Assembly (NCBI RefSeq): GCF_024397855.1
Contig: NZ_CP073343.1
Span: forward strand, 2,480,001 to 2,544,000
Origin: Marinomonas rhizomae
GTDB lineage: Bacteria; Pseudomonadota; Gammaproteobacteria; Pseudomonadales; Marinomonadaceae
Direction of reading: 5' to 3'
DNA: 64,000 nucleotides
Position numbers and translations under genes: made by a program. Under the pieces are notes generated by a model. That model was not told the DNA's origin, searched no databases, and saw nothing but the letters and a program-made list of their open reading frames with translations. This document shows positions 27,402-39,214 of this stretch, piece after piece (position 1 is the first letter of the stretch; each line of letters begins with the position of its first letter).

Positions 27402-30104
27402 TTAAATAAGACTACCGTGACACTGTTTGTATTTTTTACCTGAACCACACGGACACGGCTCATTACGACCTACTTTAGGATACTCTTGAGCATCAGCAGA
27501 GCCCGAATCCCCTTCAGCTAAAGAGTTCAGAGAATCGTGAATCATGTTAACGGTTGTTTTTTCTTCTTGCTTTTTACGAGCCTCTTCAATCTTCTCAGCT
27601 TCTTCAGCAGACTGAACTTTCACACGAGTAATAATTTGAATCACTTCGTATTTAATTTGCTCTAGCAGCCCTTGGAACAACTCAAACGATTCACGTTTAT
27701 ATTCTTGCTTAGGGTTTTTCTGAGCGTAACCTCGCAAGTGAATACCTTGTCTAAGCATATCCATAGTCTGAAGATGCTCTTTCCATAAGGTGTCAAGGAC
27801 CTGCAACAACACCTGCTTCTCAAAAGACCGAAAAGGCTGCTCGCCAGCAATATCTTCTTTTGCTTTATAGTCACTTACAAAGGCATCCAGAATCTTCTGA
27901 CGCAAAGGCTCTTCATATAATTTCTTATCTTCTTCAACCCATTTTGCAACTGGAAGCTCTAAACCAAATTCATTACGCGCCTTCTCTTCCAATCCCTCAA
28001 GGTCCCACATATCGAAGATGCTTTGCGGTGGAATAAATTCATCAATCAGACCAGTAACAACTTCTTCTCGCATTGCGGAAATAGCTTCAGAAAGATCTTC
28101 AGACACCATCATGTCAAAACGCTGACGATAAATTACTTGGCGCTGATCATTTGCCACATCATCGTATTCTAGCAACTGCTTACGAATATCGAAGTTACGA
28201 CCTTCTACTTTACGCTGAGCCTTTTCAATCGCGTTTGAAACCATTTTATGCTCAATGGCCTCACCCTTCTCCATTCCAAGCGCCATCATCATTTTCTTGA
28301 TACGATCAGACATAAAGATGCGCATTAAATTATCTTCTAGAGACAAGTAGAAACGCGAAGAACCAACATCACCCTGACGACCAGCACGGCCTCGCAACTG
28401 GTTATCAATACGGCGAGATTCATGGCGCTCAGTACCAATAATATGCAAGCCACCTGCCGCCAACACAGACTCATTACGAGATTTCCAATCCGCTTTCAGC
28501 GCATCAATAGCCTCTTGACTAGCGCTCTCACCTAGCTGAGCTAACTCAACTTGCAAGTTACCTCCGAGCACAATATCCGTACCACGACCTGCCATATTAG
28601 TCGCAATAGTCACTGCTCCTGGACGACCTGCATCGGCAACAATTTCAGCTTCACGCTCGTGCTGCTTAGCATTAAGAACATTATGCTTAACATTTTTCTT
28701 AAGTAGATAATTAGATAAAAGCTCAGAGTACTCAATAGACGCCGTACCAACCAACACAGGACGGCCTTGCTTAACGATCTCTTCAATATCCAATACAATG
28801 GCTTCGAATTTGTCTTCAGTAGACATATAAATCAAGTCATTGAAGTCTTTACGCTGAACCTGACGGTTTGTAGGGATCACAATAACGGATAAGCCGTATA
28901 TCTGCTGAAACTCAAACGCTTCAGTATCAGCCGTACCTGTCATACCAGACAGTTTGTCGTACAAACGGAAATAATTTTGGAAAGTGGTGGATGCCAAAGT
29001 CTGACTTTCGGCTTGAATAGTGACACCTTCTTTAGCCTCTACAGCCTGATGAATCCCCTCAGACCAACGTCGACCAGCCATCGTTCGACCTGTATGCTCA
29101 TCAACAATGACGATTTGATCGCCCTGGACCACATAATCAACGTTCTTTTTGAAAATGACGTGTGCTTTCAAACAAGCATGAACATGATGCAATAAAGAAA
29201 GGTTCCCAGCCGCATATAGGCTCTCACCTTCTCCCAACAATTCTTGCTCTACTAGCCAATTTTCAACAAAAGAATGGCCTTCTTCTGTTAACTCAATACT
29301 GCGTTGCGATTCATCAAAGACATAATGACCACTTGGCTCTTCATCTTCAGTCTCTTCTTGCTTCACCAACAAAGGAGCCAAATTGTTGATCTTACGGTAT
29401 TGCTCAGAACTGTCCTCAACGGCACCAGAGATAATCAGAGGCGTTCTAGCCTCATCAATCAAGATGGAGTCCACTTCATCAACGACTGAGAAGTTAAGAT
29501 CACGTTGAACACGGTCTTCCAAACGGAATACCATATTATCGCGGAGGTAATCGAAACCAAATTCGTTATTTGTACCGTAGGTAATATCACACAAGTATGC
29601 CGCTTTCTTCTCGTCACGATCTTGACCAGAAAAAACAACTCCAACACTCATGTCTAAAAATTCATATAAAGGACGCATCCAGTTAGCATCACGCTTAGCC
29701 AGATAGTCGTTCACAGTCACAACATGTACGCCTTTAGATGACAAAGCGTTTAAGTAAACTGCTAAGGTTGCTACAAGCGTTTTACCTTCACCTGTACGCA
29801 TTTCAGCGATCTTACCTTCATTTAGAACCATGCCACCAATGAGCTGCACATCAAAATGACGCATTCCCATCACTCGACTACTACCCTCGCGGACAACAGC
29901 AAAAGCCTCAGGCAGAATAGATTCTAGTGACGCACCGTTTGCGAGACGATCACGAAACTCACCAGTTTTACCCGACAAATCATCATCTGATAATTTGTGA
30001 AAAGATTCTTCAAGTTGGTTTATTTGTGCAACGACTTTTCTATATCGTTTAACTTCTCGGTCATTCTTTGTGCCGACAATTTTTTTAATTACGGTTCCTA
30101 ACAT
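27402..30104 (-). CDS. secA: Preprotein translocase ATPase SecA
   Basis: At 900 aa this is full-length. It drives export through SecYEG. It has Walker A ([13 protein letters not shown]), the DEAD-box region ([20 protein letters not shown]), helicase motif [11 protein letters not shown] and the C-terminal SecB/zinc-binding motif with [13 protein letters not shown]. It is downstream of lpxC at the end of the dcw region. No SecM-type arrest peptide gene is visible in the 143-nt gap, so enteric-type secretion-coupled control is absent. Confidence 0.99.
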   Translation of the reverse strand: MLGTVIKKIVGTKNDREVKRYRKVVAQINQLEESFHKLSDDDLSGKTGEFRDRLANGASLESILPEAFAVVREGSSRVMGMRHFDVQLIGGMVLNEGKIAEMRTGEGKTLVATLAVYLNALSSKGVHVVTVNDYLAKRDANWMRPLYEFLDMSVGVVFSGQDRDEKKAAYLCDITYGTNNEFGFDYLRDNMVFRLEDRVQRDLNFSVVDEVDSILIDEARTPLIISGAVEDSSEQYRKINNLAPLLVKQEETEDEEPSGHYVFDESQRSIELTEEGHSFVENWLVEQELLGEGESLYAAGNLSLLHHVHACLKAHVIFKKNVDYVVQGDQIVIVDEHTGRTMAGRRWSEGIHQAVEAKEGVTIQAESQTLASTTFQNYFRLYDKLSGMTGTADTEAFEFQQIYGLSVIVIPTNRQVQRKDFNDLIYMSTEDKFEAIVLDIEEIVKQGRPVLVGTASIEYSELLSNYLLKKNVKHNVLNAKQHEREAEIVADAGRPGAVTIATNMAGRGTDIVLGGNLQVELAQLGESASQEAIDALKADWKSRNESVLAAGGLHIIGTERHESRRIDNQLRGRAGRQGDVGSSRFYLSLEDNLMRIFMSDRIKKMMMALGMEKGEAIEHKMVSNAIEKAQRKVEGRNFDIRKQLLEYDDVANDQRQVIYRQRFDMMVSEDLSEAISAMREEVVTGLIDEFIPPQSIFDMWDLEGLEEKARNEFGLELPVAKWVEEDKKLYEEPLRQKILDAFVSDYKAKEDIAGEQPFRSFEKQVLLQVLDTLWKEHLQTMDMLRQGIHLRGYAQKNPKQEYKRESFELFQGLLEQIKYEVIQIITRVKVQSAEEAEKIEEARKKQEEKTTVNMIHDSLNSLAEGDSGSADAQEYPKVGRNEPCPCGSGKKYKQCHGSLI

Positions 30105-30190
30105 CTTGAACTCATCGTAGCCAATTAGTAATAAGGACAGTCTATCATGGTAATGTGTGACAAAACATGAAATATCAAGGACCTAAATAC

Positions 30191-30220
30191 AAAAAAACCA
30201 GACATATAGTCTGGTTTTTT
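30191..30220. terminator. Terminator between lpxC and secA
   Basis: ACCAGAC/GTCTGGT with an ATATA loop is flanked by seven A and six T, so it can act on the leftward dcw transcript. It implies that secA has its own promoter. Confidence 0.88.
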
Positions 30221-30247
30221 AAAATGCGATCAAGAAATAATCACTTA

Positions 30248-31165
30248 CTAAGCACCGACAAAAGCAGGCTCCACATAAGAAATTGGAGTCGTTTGCGCGT
30301 CATCTTCGAAAACAACATATTCCCAAGCATCTTGATGTTCAAGCAAAGCAAGCAATAACTTATTATTCAAAGCATGGCCAGATTTGTAAGCTTTATACTC
30401 ACCAATCAAGCTATGACCTAGAAGATATAAATCACCAATCGCATCCAATACTTTATGACGAACCAATTCATCACGGTAACGTAGACCTTCATCATTTAGC
30501 ACACGGTAGTCATCAAGTACGATGGCATTCTCCATGTTTGCACCACGAGCAAGGTTATTGTTTTTAAAGTATTCAAGATCTTTCATAAAACCAAATGTTC
30601 TCGCACGACTAATTTCTTTAACAAAAGTGGTCGTTGAAAAATCAAATGATGTACTTTGAACATCTTCGCCAATAGCCGGATGTTGAAAGTCAATAGTGAA
30701 AGACAAGCGAAAACCAGAGTGAGGTTCAAGAGATGCGTATTTATCACCTTCATCTACTCGTATGGGTTTCTTCACTCGAATAAATCTTTTTGGAGCATTT
30801 TGAGCCTCTAGCCCTGCCGATTGCAGAAGAAACACAAAAGGACTAGCACTTCCATCCATAAGAGGAATTTCACTAGCACTTACTTCTACGTAAGCATTAT
30901 CTACACCCAAACCAGCCATTGCAGACAACAAATGCTCTACAGTACTTACCTTCACATCACCCCGACATAAAGCAGTAGCAAAATTTGTTGAACCTACAGC
31001 TCGCGCATCACCATGAATCTCTACGACTGGATCCAAGTCTGTACGAACAAAAACAATACCTGTATTCACAGGCGCAGGCTTTAGTGTCAAATACACTTTC
31101 TCGCCAGAGTGTAAACCCACCCCAGTTGCTCGAATAATGTTTTTAAGTGTGTGTTGGCGTACCAT
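30248..31165 (-). CDS. lpxC: UDP-3-O-acyl-N-acetylglucosamine deacetylase
   Basis: This 305-aa zinc enzyme catalyses the committed step of lipid A synthesis. Signatures are [35 protein letters not shown] (zinc His), [10 protein letters not shown] and the [15 protein letters not shown] zinc-site helix. The C-terminus is hydrophobic, as in FtsH-regulated LpxC proteins. It lies 106 nt after ftsZ at the end of the dcw cluster. Confidence 0.98.
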   Translation of the reverse strand: MVRQHTLKNIIRATGVGLHSGEKVYLTLKPAPVNTGIVFVRTDLDPVVEIHGDARAVGSTNFATALCRGDVKVSTVEHLLSAMAGLGVDNAYVEVSASEIPLMDGSASPFVFLLQSAGLEAQNAPKRFIRVKKPIRVDEGDKYASLEPHSGFRLSFTIDFQHPAIGEDVQSTSFDFSTTTFVKEISRARTFGFMKDLEYFKNNNLARGANMENAIVLDDYRVLNDEGLRYRDELVRHKVLDAIGDLYLLGHSLIGEYKAYKSGHALNNKLLLALLEHQDAWEYVVFEDDAQTTPISYVEPAFVGA

Positions 31166-31271
31166 TATATTCCTACATTTTTATGACTAGATACTATTGT
31201 TTGAGAAATAGTATCAATTACACATTTTTTATACAATCCAACACCTTGATATTGCATCGTTTTTGCTCAAA

Positions 31272-32501
31272 CTAATCAGCTTGACGACGCAAAAATGCCG
31301 GAATGTCCAAATACGATAATTTATCGCCACTTGAAATAGAGCCAGAATCCGTAGATTCTTTTTTCTCATCCAAGTTTTTCTCTACCACTTCCGCCTTCAC
31401 ATACTGTTCAGGCTTCGGCACAGATTGAGCCACAGTTGCTTTTGCGCTTTCGCCATCAACAACTTGTTCAACCTTCGCCATAACTGGTTGAGAGACAACA
31501 GATTCACCAACAGCAGACTTCATTTCGACTGCGGAGCGACCCTCTAAACCAGTTGCAACCACCGTGACTCGCATTTCATCACCTACACTAGGATCAATTG
31601 CACAACCAATCACGACAGTAGCATCTTCCGATGCATATTCTTCAATAATGCCACCAACCTCGGTAAACTCAGACAAACCAACTTCTTCGTTTGCTGTAAT
31701 GTTTACCAGCACGCCACGCGCACCTCTGAGATTAATATCTTCCAGTAGAGGATTATGTATTGCAGCCTCAGCAGCCACCCTAGCTCTATCCTCGCCAGAT
31801 GCAGACCCCGTACCCATCATCGCCATACCCATTTCAGACATAACCGTTCTTACATCTGCAAAGTCGACGTTGATTAAACCAGGTCGCATAATCAAATCTG
31901 TAATACCCTGAACCGCATTAAACAAAACATTATTTGCTTCGCCAAACGCTTTCAGTAATGAAATGTTCTTACCTAAAACTGGCAAAAGACGCTCATTTGG
32001 AACAGTAATCAAAGAGTCGACATTTTCGCGTAGCTCCTTCACACCTTCCTCGGCAACTTTTGCACGACGACGACCTTCAAAAGGAAAAGGCTTAGTAACA
32101 ACAGCTACCGTCAAAATCCCCAATTCCCGCGCCACTTTAGCAATAACTGGCGCGGCACCTGTACCGGTTCCACCACCCATACCCGCGGTGATAAAAACCA
32201 TATCAGCGCCTGTCAACAACTGAGTAATTTTCTCTTGATCTTCTAAGGCTGAATCTCTACCCACTTCTGGATTTGCCCCAGCACCCAAACCTTTAGTAAT
32301 GGTTGAACCAAGCTGTAAAGAAACTCCTGTTTCAAAACCTATCAGCGCTTTAGAGTCAGTGTTAGCACAAATAAACTCAACACCTTCCAATCGGTTTTCA
32401 AGCATATGACGCACGGCATTACCGCCGCCGCCGCCAACACCGATTACTTTAATTACAGCATTATCTGATAAATTATCTTCGGCTAAATCAAAGACATTCA
32501 T
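31272..32501 (-). CDS. ftsZ: Cell division GTPase FtsZ
   Basis: FtsZ polymerises into the cytokinetic ring. The sequence shows the GTP-binding GGGGNAV, tubulin signature [11 protein letters not shown], the T7 loop [11 protein letters not shown] and the C-terminal FtsA/ZipA-binding peptide [15 protein letters not shown]. The ATG at 32501 (MNVFDLAED, 409 aa) is preferred to the upstream TTG at 32534 because GAGGAG lies 10 nt before it and the family begins there. It follows ftsA by 39 nt. Confidence 0.98.
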   Translation of the reverse strand: MNVFDLAEDNLSDNAVIKVIGVGGGGGNAVRHMLENRLEGVEFICANTDSKALIGFETGVSLQLGSTITKGLGAGANPEVGRDSALEDQEKITQLLTGADMVFITAGMGGGTGTGAAPVIAKVARELGILTVAVVTKPFPFEGRRRAKVAEEGVKELRENVDSLITVPNERLLPVLGKNISLLKAFGEANNVLFNAVQGITDLIMRPGLINVDFADVRTVMSEMGMAMMGTGSASGEDRARVAAEAAIHNPLLEDINLRGARGVLVNITANEEVGLSEFTEVGGIIEEYASEDATVVIGCAIDPSVGDEMRVTVVATGLEGRSAVEMKSAVGESVVSQPVMAKVEQVVDGESAKATVAQSVPKPEQYVKAEVVEKNLDEKKESTDSGSISSGDKLSYLDIPAFLRRQAD

Positions 32502-32540
32502 GGGCTTATCGCTCCTCAATAAATTCACAATCAATTCTGA

Positions 32541-33815
32541 CTAAATATAACTTTGAAACCAGTGTTTTAATTTCTGCCATGCCTTCGTTGCACTGAAGGA
32601 CGGCCCGATTTCTTTTTTAGGAGCCAGAACAGATGTTTCTCGTTTAGTTTGCGTCTTAGACATCATCCGCTTCGAGATCTCGGTTACTTCAGCCTCTTTA
32701 CTACCATAAGCCAATAATCCAACACTTGTTGAATATATAGGGTTATCGACAATGTCAGACATTCCTTTAGTACAATCTGGTAAAGATAATCGAATTGGCA
32801 TCTGAAAAACCTTCTCAGCCAACTCCGCCGCACCTTCCATAAGCGACGTACCACCAGTAATTACAATACCTGCAGGGATTCGCTCGGCATATCCGCTGCG
32901 TCTTAATTCATCCAGAATTAAATTATAAATTTCTTCATATCTTGCCTCTACAACCTCCGTCAAAGCATGACGAGTGATTGATCTTGGCTGACGATCACCA
33001 ACACTTGGCACTTGAAGAACCTGATCAGCAGATGCCATAGAAGACATGGCACACGCATATTTCACTTTGATTTCTTCCGCATGCTGAGTTGGCGTGCGTA
33101 AAGCCATCGAAATATCATTTGTTACCTGATCACCAGCAACAGGAACCACTGCGGTATGATGCAATGCACCATCAAGCCAAACAGCAATATCAGATGTTCC
33201 CGCACCGATATCAATCAAGCAAACACCTAAATCTTTTTCATCTTCACTAAGCGACGATTCACTAGAAGCCAGCTGGGACAAGATGACACCATCAACACCT
33301 AGGCCACATCGCTTAATACACTTCTCAACATTCATCACAGCGTTAACAGCACCCGAAATCAAATGCACATTCGCCTCAAGCCGAACACCAGACATTCCAA
33401 GAGGGTCTTTAATACCTTCTTGAGAATCTATGTGATACTCCTGCGGCAATATATGAAGCACTCGTTGATCTGAAGAAATTGGCACCGCTTGAGCCGCATC
33501 AATAACTCGATCAATATCTTCTTGCTGCACTTCGCCATTTTTAACAGCAACAATACCATGAGAGTTTAAGCTGCGAATGTGGCTACCAGCAACACTGACA
33601 AAGACAGAATGAATATTACACCCCGCCATTAATTCTGCCTCTTCAACCGCACGCTGAATTGACTGAACCGTTGACTCAATGTTGATTACCACACCACGCT
33701 TCATACCCTTTGAACTATGAGAGCCAATACCGACAATTTCCAAACTACCATCAGCTAGAACTTCGCCAACCAAACAGATAACTTTCGATGTGCCTACATC
33801 CAAACCGACTATCAT
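32541..33815 (-). CDS. ftsA: Cell division protein FtsA
   Basis: This 424-aa actin-like ATPase tethers FtsZ to the membrane. It begins MIVGLDVGTSKVICLVGE (phosphate 1 motif), has CLIDIGAGTSDIAVW (phosphate 2) and VITGGTSLMEGAAELAEKVF, and ends in an amphipathic helix (KAWQKLKHWFQSYI) that inserts in the inner membrane. A GGGAAGGTGAA ribosome site precedes the ATG. Confidence 0.98.
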   Translation of the reverse strand: MIVGLDVGTSKVICLVGEVLADGSLEIVGIGSHSSKGMKRGVVINIESTVQSIQRAVEEAELMAGCNIHSVFVSVAGSHIRSLNSHGIVAVKNGEVQQEDIDRVIDAAQAVPISSDQRVLHILPQEYHIDSQEGIKDPLGMSGVRLEANVHLISGAVNAVMNVEKCIKRCGLGVDGVILSQLASSESSLSEDEKDLGVCLIDIGAGTSDIAVWLDGALHHTAVVPVAGDQVTNDISMALRTPTQHAEEIKVKYACAMSSMASADQVLQVPSVGDRQPRSITRHALTEVVEARYEEIYNLILDELRRSGYAERIPAGIVITGGTSLMEGAAELAEKVFQMPIRLSLPDCTKGMSDIVDNPIYSTSVGLLAYGSKEAEVTEISKRMMSKTQTKRETSVLAPKKEIGPSFSATKAWQKLKHWFQSYI

Positions 33816-33893
33816 TTCACCTTCCCGGCATTACGTGTTGTTTTGACAAAAACCAAATCGTTACTGTTCAAAAAAGCAACAAACAGGCCAATA

Positions 33894-34574
33894 TCAATTA
33901 TTTTTTTTCCAACCTACAGCTACCCCATGGGGATAGCGAGCGTCGACTGACGTTATTTGATCTATTCTACCCGATAAATCACTTTTATACACCGCTATAA
34001 AGCGCTGCAACCTTTCTAAAATCTCATTCCTACCAAGCTTAACCGCTATACCATTGGTGAAAATAATACTCCACGCCCCTCTTGGCTCTAAAGTAAGTGT
34101 CGAGACACGAAGAGAGGTTGAAGCCAACACCTGACTCACTAAACCAAATTGCTCTAGCACAACATCGCTTGAGTCTTCAGGGCCATATAATCTAGTAAGC
34201 GGCAAATTAGGCACCTTAGGTGGGGTAATAACGACCGCAGAGGTGGATATCAATTGCCCATCCCCCCAGTATGCTAGAGGCGTATGCTCATGAACAAGCA
34301 CCTGCAATGTATTTGGCCAAACTTTACGAATCTCTGCACTTGCAACCCACTCCGATGACAAAACCGTGGCTAGAGCATCAGATAAAGAAACACTTAAAAG
34401 ACTCTGCCCCAGCAAAGAAGAATAATCAGACTGCAATTCTTCTTCCGTGGCGTATTTCAAGTCACCTTTAATCTCTATTTTCTGAATAGCAAACCAAGTT
34501 TCAGGAGAATCATTCCCCTGAAAAACAGCCACCAATATCAATAAAACCGCCCCGATTAGTGCCGCTACCCTCAT
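33894..34574 (-). CDS. ftsQ: Cell division protein FtsQ
   Basis: This 226-aa bitopic protein links FtsB/FtsL to the divisome. It has one N-terminal membrane segment (VAALIGAVLLILVAVFQ), the POTRA domain (IQKIEIKGDLKYATEEELQ) and the FtsQ beta domain. It is about 50 residues shorter than E. coli FtsQ (276 aa) and has almost no cytoplasmic tail: the ATG lies two codons after the ddlB stop, in the same frame. Identity is secured by position between ddlB and ftsA. Confidence 0.93.
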   Translation of the reverse strand: MRVAALIGAVLLILVAVFQGNDSPETWFAIQKIEIKGDLKYATEEELQSDYSSLLGQSLLSVSLSDALATVLSSEWVASAEIRKVWPNTLQVLVHEHTPLAYWGDGQLISTSAVVITPPKVPNLPLTRLYGPEDSSDVVLEQFGLVSQVLASTSLRVSTLTLEPRGAWSIIFTNGIAVKLGRNEILERLQRFIAVYKSDLSGRIDQITSVDARYPHGVAVGWKKNN

Positions 34575-34577
34575 AAA

Positions 34578-35531
34578 TTAATTACGCCCTACTCTATCCC
34601 AAGCATTCAGCGCAATTTTCTCCACAAGTGAAGCGTAATCGATACCTACATAGCTAGCTGCCATTGGCACTAAGCTATGAGAGGTCATACCTGGCGCAGT
34701 GTTTACTTCCAACACCCAAAATACACCAGCCTGATCGCGCATTATGTCAACGCGCCCCCATCCAGTACAACCCAAAGAGCGATAAGCATCAAGCGCCAGC
34801 ATTTGCAATTCATTCTCATCATCTTCATCTAAACCACAAGGCAGCAAATATTCGGTATCATCCGCTATGTATTTAGCCTCGTAATCATAAAGCTTATGGT
34901 CTGGAGCAGGCTTTAGACCTATTGCAGGGTACGCAATATCATCGATTACCGTAATGGTAAACTCAGGACCATCGACAAACTCTTCAACCAATACATCTGA
35001 ATCATATTCAAGCGCCTGTAAAAGCGCATCATCAAGCTCTGCACGATTCATTGCTTTATTGATACCAATGGTCGACCCTTCCCTAGAAGGTTTAACGATC
35101 ACTGGATAGGACATTTGATCTTCAATCAAACCTGCATCAGCATGCCCAACAAAAGACAAATACGCAGGCGTCGGAATCCCAATACCATTCCAAAAGCGCT
35201 TAGTTAGCACTTTATCCATTGCCAAACCACAAGCCAAAGGCGAACTACCGGTATAAGGTTTGCCAAACATTTCAAGCAAAGCCTGAACTCGACCATCCTC
35301 ACCTTCTCCACCATGTAACGCAATAAAGGCAAGATCAAATTCAATAGACTGTAACTGCACAATAGGATCTAACTCAGCATTTGGACCATAGAGATCCAGC
35401 TCTACTACCTGAAAACCTTTTGAACGCAATCCTTCAGCGACAAGAGGCCCACTCTGCATGGAAACATCCCGCTCTGCAGAACGACCACCATAAATTACAG
35501 CGATAACAGATTCTTTAAGTGCTTTTGACAT
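34578..35531 (-). CDS. ddlB: D-alanine-D-alanine ligase
   Basis: This 317-aa ATP-grasp enzyme makes D-Ala-D-Ala for the pentapeptide stem. Signatures are VIYGGRSAERDVSMQSG, LHGGEGEDGRVQ, VKPSREGSTIGI, GPEFTITVID and VLEVNTAPGMTSHSL. It is the Ddl copy of the dcw cluster, one base after murC. Confidence 0.97.
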   Translation of the reverse strand: MSKALKESVIAVIYGGRSAERDVSMQSGPLVAEGLRSKGFQVVELDLYGPNAELDPIVQLQSIEFDLAFIALHGGEGEDGRVQALLEMFGKPYTGSSPLACGLAMDKVLTKRFWNGIGIPTPAYLSFVGHADAGLIEDQMSYPVIVKPSREGSTIGINKAMNRAELDDALLQALEYDSDVLVEEFVDGPEFTITVIDDIAYPAIGLKPAPDHKLYDYEAKYIADDTEYLLPCGLDEDDENELQMLALDAYRSLGCTGWGRVDIMRDQAGVFWVLEVNTAPGMTSHSLVPMAASYVGIDYASLVEKIALNAWDRVGRN

Positions 35532-35532
35532 A

Positions 35533-36954
35533 TTAAATACCGCTCACTGATAAATTCTTCGAAACCATACCGATGTCGCCAGCACCTTGCGTAATCAACA
35601 AATCGCCTTCACGTAAGACATTACTCAAGATAGAACGCAGATCCGCCTCACTCCCTACATGAATAGGGTCAACATTACCGCGCTGACGAATACTGCCACA
35701 CAAAGAACGACTATCAGCACCATTGATAGCGGTTTCACCAGCCGAGTAAACATCCAACAAAAGCAAAACATCGACCTGAGAGAGAACTCTAACAAAATCC
35801 TCGTACAGATCACGAGTTCGGGTATAGCGATGCGGCTGATAAACCATTACTAAACGCTTCTCAGGCCACCCCGCTCGAATGGCTTTGATCGTCGCCAACA
35901 CTTCACTTGGATGATGGCCATAATCATCAACAAACATAACATCTGAACCATTAGGAAGCGCCAATGGTTTTTGCTCTTGGAAGCGACGCCCCACACCTTC
36001 AAAGCCCATTAGCCCAGCTTGAATAGCCGTCGCCTCAACACCCAAATCCGTAGCAACAGCTATAGTCGCAAGCGCATTGAGTACGTTGTGACGACCCGGC
36101 ATAGGCAAGCGAATTTTCAGCGGTTCTCCCTCAGGACGATGCGCCAAAAACTCACAATAGCGACCCGTCTGCACGATATCGGTTGCGTAAAAATCCGCCT
36201 CTTCATCAATAGCGTAAGTTAAAACTGGACGACTTAAATATGGCAGAATTTCACGCACATTTTCATCATCAACACACAAAACCGCTAAACCATAGAAAGG
36301 CAGATTATGCACAAACTCAATAAAGGTATGCTTCACCTTTTCAAAGTCACCGCCATAAGTATCCATATGATCTTCATCAATATTGGTTATGATCACAGTT
36401 TGTGGCTGCAAATGCAGGAATGACGCATCACTCTCATCGGCCTCTGCCACAAGGTAAGCACTGCTACCTAATTGCGCATTCGCCCCGGCACTGGTCAAAC
36501 GCCCCCCAATAACAAAAGTCGGCGCTTCACCAGTTGCCGCCAATACAGATGCCATCAAGCTCGTGGTTGTCGTTTTACCATGAGTCCCAGCGACCGCAAT
36601 ACCATGGCGATAACGCATCAACTCAGCCAACATTTCCGCTCTACGAACAATAGGAACCCGATGCTCTTTACCCCAAATAATCTCTGGGTTCTGCTCATTT
36701 ACAGCGGTAGATACCACAATCACGTGAGCGTCATAGACATTTTCTTCTAAATGTCCAAGATAAATTTTGATACCAAGGCCTTCAAGACGCTCAGTAGTTG
36801 ATGATGACTTAAGGTCAGAGCCAGAAACCCTATAACCTTGGTTATGCAACACCTCTGCAATGCCGCACATACCAACACCGCCAATCCCAATAAAATGAAT
36901 ATTCTGAATACGACGCATCGTAGGGATATCGTACTGAGCTTTAATATCAATCAT
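35533..36954 (-). CDS. murC: UDP-N-acetylmuramate-L-alanine ligase
   Basis: This Mur ligase of about 473 aa adds L-Ala to UDP-MurNAc. It has [18 protein letters not shown] for the nucleotide sugar, the P-loop [15 protein letters not shown] and [10 protein letters not shown]. The ATG at 36954 overlaps the murG stop as ATGA, which is why it is preferred to the start at 36975. Confidence 0.97.
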   Translation of the reverse strand: MIDIKAQYDIPTMRRIQNIHFIGIGGVGMCGIAEVLHNQGYRVSGSDLKSSSTTERLEGLGIKIYLGHLEENVYDAHVIVVSTAVNEQNPEIIWGKEHRVPIVRRAEMLAELMRYRHGIAVAGTHGKTTTTSLMASVLAATGEAPTFVIGGRLTSAGANAQLGSSAYLVAEADESDASFLHLQPQTVIITNIDEDHMDTYGGDFEKVKHTFIEFVHNLPFYGLAVLCVDDENVREILPYLSRPVLTYAIDEEADFYATDIVQTGRYCEFLAHRPEGEPLKIRLPMPGRHNVLNALATIAVATDLGVEATAIQAGLMGFEGVGRRFQEQKPLALPNGSDVMFVDDYGHHPSEVLATIKAIRAGWPEKRLVMVYQPHRYTRTRDLYEDFVRVLSQVDVLLLLDVYSAGETAINGADSRSLCGSIRQRGNVDPIHVGSEADLRSILSNVLREGDLLITQGAGDIGMVSKNLSVSGI

Positions 36955-38024
36955 GATTTTATTAACCTTAAACAATGTGCAACAACATCTTGCGTTGCAT
37001 TTGGATGAGCAACCAATTTGGCCTGCTCCCCCATTTTCAATAATGTCTCTTCACCTTCTACAAAACTAGCAAGCAAAGAAATGATTTTGTCACAATTTAA
37101 TTGCGGCTGAGGTAGCAAATAAGCCGCCCCAACGTTTTCTAAATAGCGCGCATTCGCCGTCTGGTGATCATCTATTGCATACGGATAAGGAACCAAAATA
37201 GAAGGTAAACCTGCCACTGCCAGCTCACTTACCGTCATAGCGCCTGCACGGCACAAAACAATATCAGCCCAATAATATGCCTGATCCATATTATCTAAAT
37301 AGGCTTCAACACGGGCATCTACACCGGCTTCTTTGTAAAGCATCGATACTTCGTCAAAATTTCGAACACCCGTTTGATGCCAAACATCCAAACGCTGCGA
37401 GAAAGACCATTTAGCTAAGACTTGTGGAATGACGTCATTAATCGCCTTAGCACCCAAACTGCCACCAACAACAAGTAGTCTCAGCGGTCTTGCTACCCCA
37501 TTTCTAGATACACGAACACGCTGATCCAGAATATCGCTTCGAATAGGGTTACCCACACTAATAGCATTTGGCAAAGCACCATCAAAAGCCTGTAATCTTA
37601 GACTCGCCACCTTTGACAGAAGAGTATTTGTTGTCCCAGCAATGGCATTTTGCTCATGCACAGCCAATGGAATACCTAAAAGCTTAGCTGCCACACCGCC
37701 CGGACCGGCTACAAACCCACCCATGCCTAATACAACATCGGGCTTCACTTTTTGTAACACAGCCACAGCTTGACCGATTGCATGCAAGATTCTGAAAGGA
37801 GCGACTAACAGACCTAATATCCCCTTACCTCTGACCCCTTTAATGGAGAGAGAATGCAAAGAAATATCATGCTTAGGCACAAGAGACTCTTCCATCCCAC
37901 CTTTGGAACCAAGCCATTGAACCTCGACACCTTTATCCTTAAAACTATGAGCACAAGCCAATGCTGGATAAATATGACCACCGGTTCCGCCAGCCATTAT
38001 AACGACTCTTTTCACATCGCTCAT
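36951..38024 (-). CDS. murG: Lipid II synthase, undecaprenyl-PP-MurNAc-pentapeptide GlcNAc transferase
   Basis: This 357-aa GT-B glycosyltransferase turns lipid I into lipid II on the inner face of the membrane. It has [41 protein letters not shown] and the C-terminal [21 protein letters not shown]. It overlaps ftsW upstream and murC downstream by 4 nt each. Confidence 0.98.
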   Translation of the reverse strand: MSDVKRVVIMAGGTGGHIYPALACAHSFKDKGVEVQWLGSKGGMEESLVPKHDISLHSLSIKGVRGKGILGLLVAPFRILHAIGQAVAVLQKVKPDVVLGMGGFVAGPGGVAAKLLGIPLAVHEQNAIAGTTNTLLSKVASLRLQAFDGALPNAISVGNPIRSDILDQRVRVSRNGVARPLRLLVVGGSLGAKAINDVIPQVLAKWSFSQRLDVWHQTGVRNFDEVSMLYKEAGVDARVEAYLDNMDQAYYWADIVLCRAGAMTVSELAVAGLPSILVPYPYAIDDHQTANARYLENVGAAYLLPQPQLNCDKIISLLASFVEGEETLLKMGEQAKLVAHPNATQDVVAHCLRLIKS

Positions 38025-39214
38025 TTCGTCTTCTCTTTCATTTCCGCCAACTCACCAGAACCACCATCCCTCTGTGCCCGTTTGTTCTCAATATCAACAC
38101 GCGCCACAACAAACAAGCTACCTAAAGTAATTATCAAGCTACTGCCGCCATAACTAATCAACGGCAAAGTCAGCCCCTTGGTTGGTAAAAAGCCTGTATT
38201 CACACCTATATTGATAATAACTTGAGCCAAAATTAGAATTGAAAAACCAAAACACATATAGGCAGCAAACGGACGAGATAGCGTCATAGCCTGACGACCA
38301 ATTTTAAAAGCACGGGCGACCATAAGTGCAAACAAGCATATCAACAACAACCCACCAAACATGCCCGTTTCTTCAACCCAAATAGAAAATACAAAATCCG
38401 TGTGAGCTTCAGGTAAATAGGACAACTTCTGAACGCTATTCCCCAAACCTAAACCAAACCATTCACCACGACCGTAAGCGATTAAAGCCTGACTAAGCTG
38501 ATAGCCCTCATTAAAAGGATCCGCCCATGGATCTATAAAATTCATCAAGCGCTTTAAGCGATAACTTTCAGAAATTGCAACAACGCCTAGCATGGAAACA
38601 GCACCAACCATCAATAGCAAAAACTGATACAAGGGTGCTCCACCCAAAAACAACAACACCATTACAGTACCCAATAACACGACAGAGGCACCGAAATCCG
38701 GCTCAAAAAGCAAAAACAAAAGAAAAATACTGCATAGGCAAAGCGGAAGAACGAAGCCAACCCAACCTTCTCGTACCCGGTCAGCTCTTCGCACTAGATA
38801 GCCAGAGACATAAACCACCATACACACTTTTGCGACTTCTGATGCTTGAAGGTTAAAAACCACCAAATTGATCCAACGACGACTGCCATTAACGCTTTTT
38901 CCAATTCCAGGCATAAGAACAAGAATGAGTAAGATGAGAGACAACCCCATCATCAAAATCCCCCACTTCTGCAGCTGATGCGTGGGCAAAGACAATAAAA
39001 CCCAACCAAACACCAAACCGATAGCAAGATACAAACCTTGTCTTCCCATAAAGAAATAAGGGTGACCATGAATCGTTTCAGAAATAGAAATGGATGCGCT
39101 AGAAACCATCACCATCCCTAGAGCCAAGATTGATACAACAGCGGCAACAAAAACAGCATCAATCTGAGCAAACTCACGAAGAGAGACTCGGTCAAATACT
39201 TTTAACCATGTCAT
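38021..39214 (-). CDS. ftsW: Septal peptidoglycan polymerase FtsW
   Basis: This 397-aa SEDS-family membrane protein has about ten hydrophobic helices. It carries GIGKSVNGSRRWINL, the FEPDFGASVVL region and the signature NIGVNTGFLPTKGLTLPLISYGGSS. It polymerises lipid II at the septum with FtsI, encoded in the same cluster. It overlaps murD and murG by ATGA junctions. Confidence 0.97.
   Translation of the reverse strand: MTWLKVFDRVSLREFAQIDAVFVAAVVSILALGMVMVSSASISISETIHGHPYFFMGRQGLYLAIGLVFGWVLLSLPTHQLQKWGILMMGLSLILLILVLMPGIGKSVNGSRRWINLVVFNLQASEVAKVCMVVYVSGYLVRRADRVREGWVGFVLPLCLCSIFLLFLLFEPDFGASVVLLGTVMVLLFLGGAPLYQFLLLMVGAVSMLGVVAISESYRLKRLMNFIDPWADPFNEGYQLSQALIAYGRGEWFGLGLGNSVQKLSYLPEAHTDFVFSIWVEETGMFGGLLLICLFALMVARAFKIGRQAMTLSRPFAAYMCFGFSILILAQVIINIGVNTGFLPTKGLTLPLISYGGSSLIITLGSLFVVARVDIENKRAQRDGGSGELAEMKEKTK

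Noticed and set aside
30105..30247. secM-type arrest peptide upstream of secA
   Set aside because: The gap holds a terminator and no frame with a secretion signal or an arrest-type proline-rich end.
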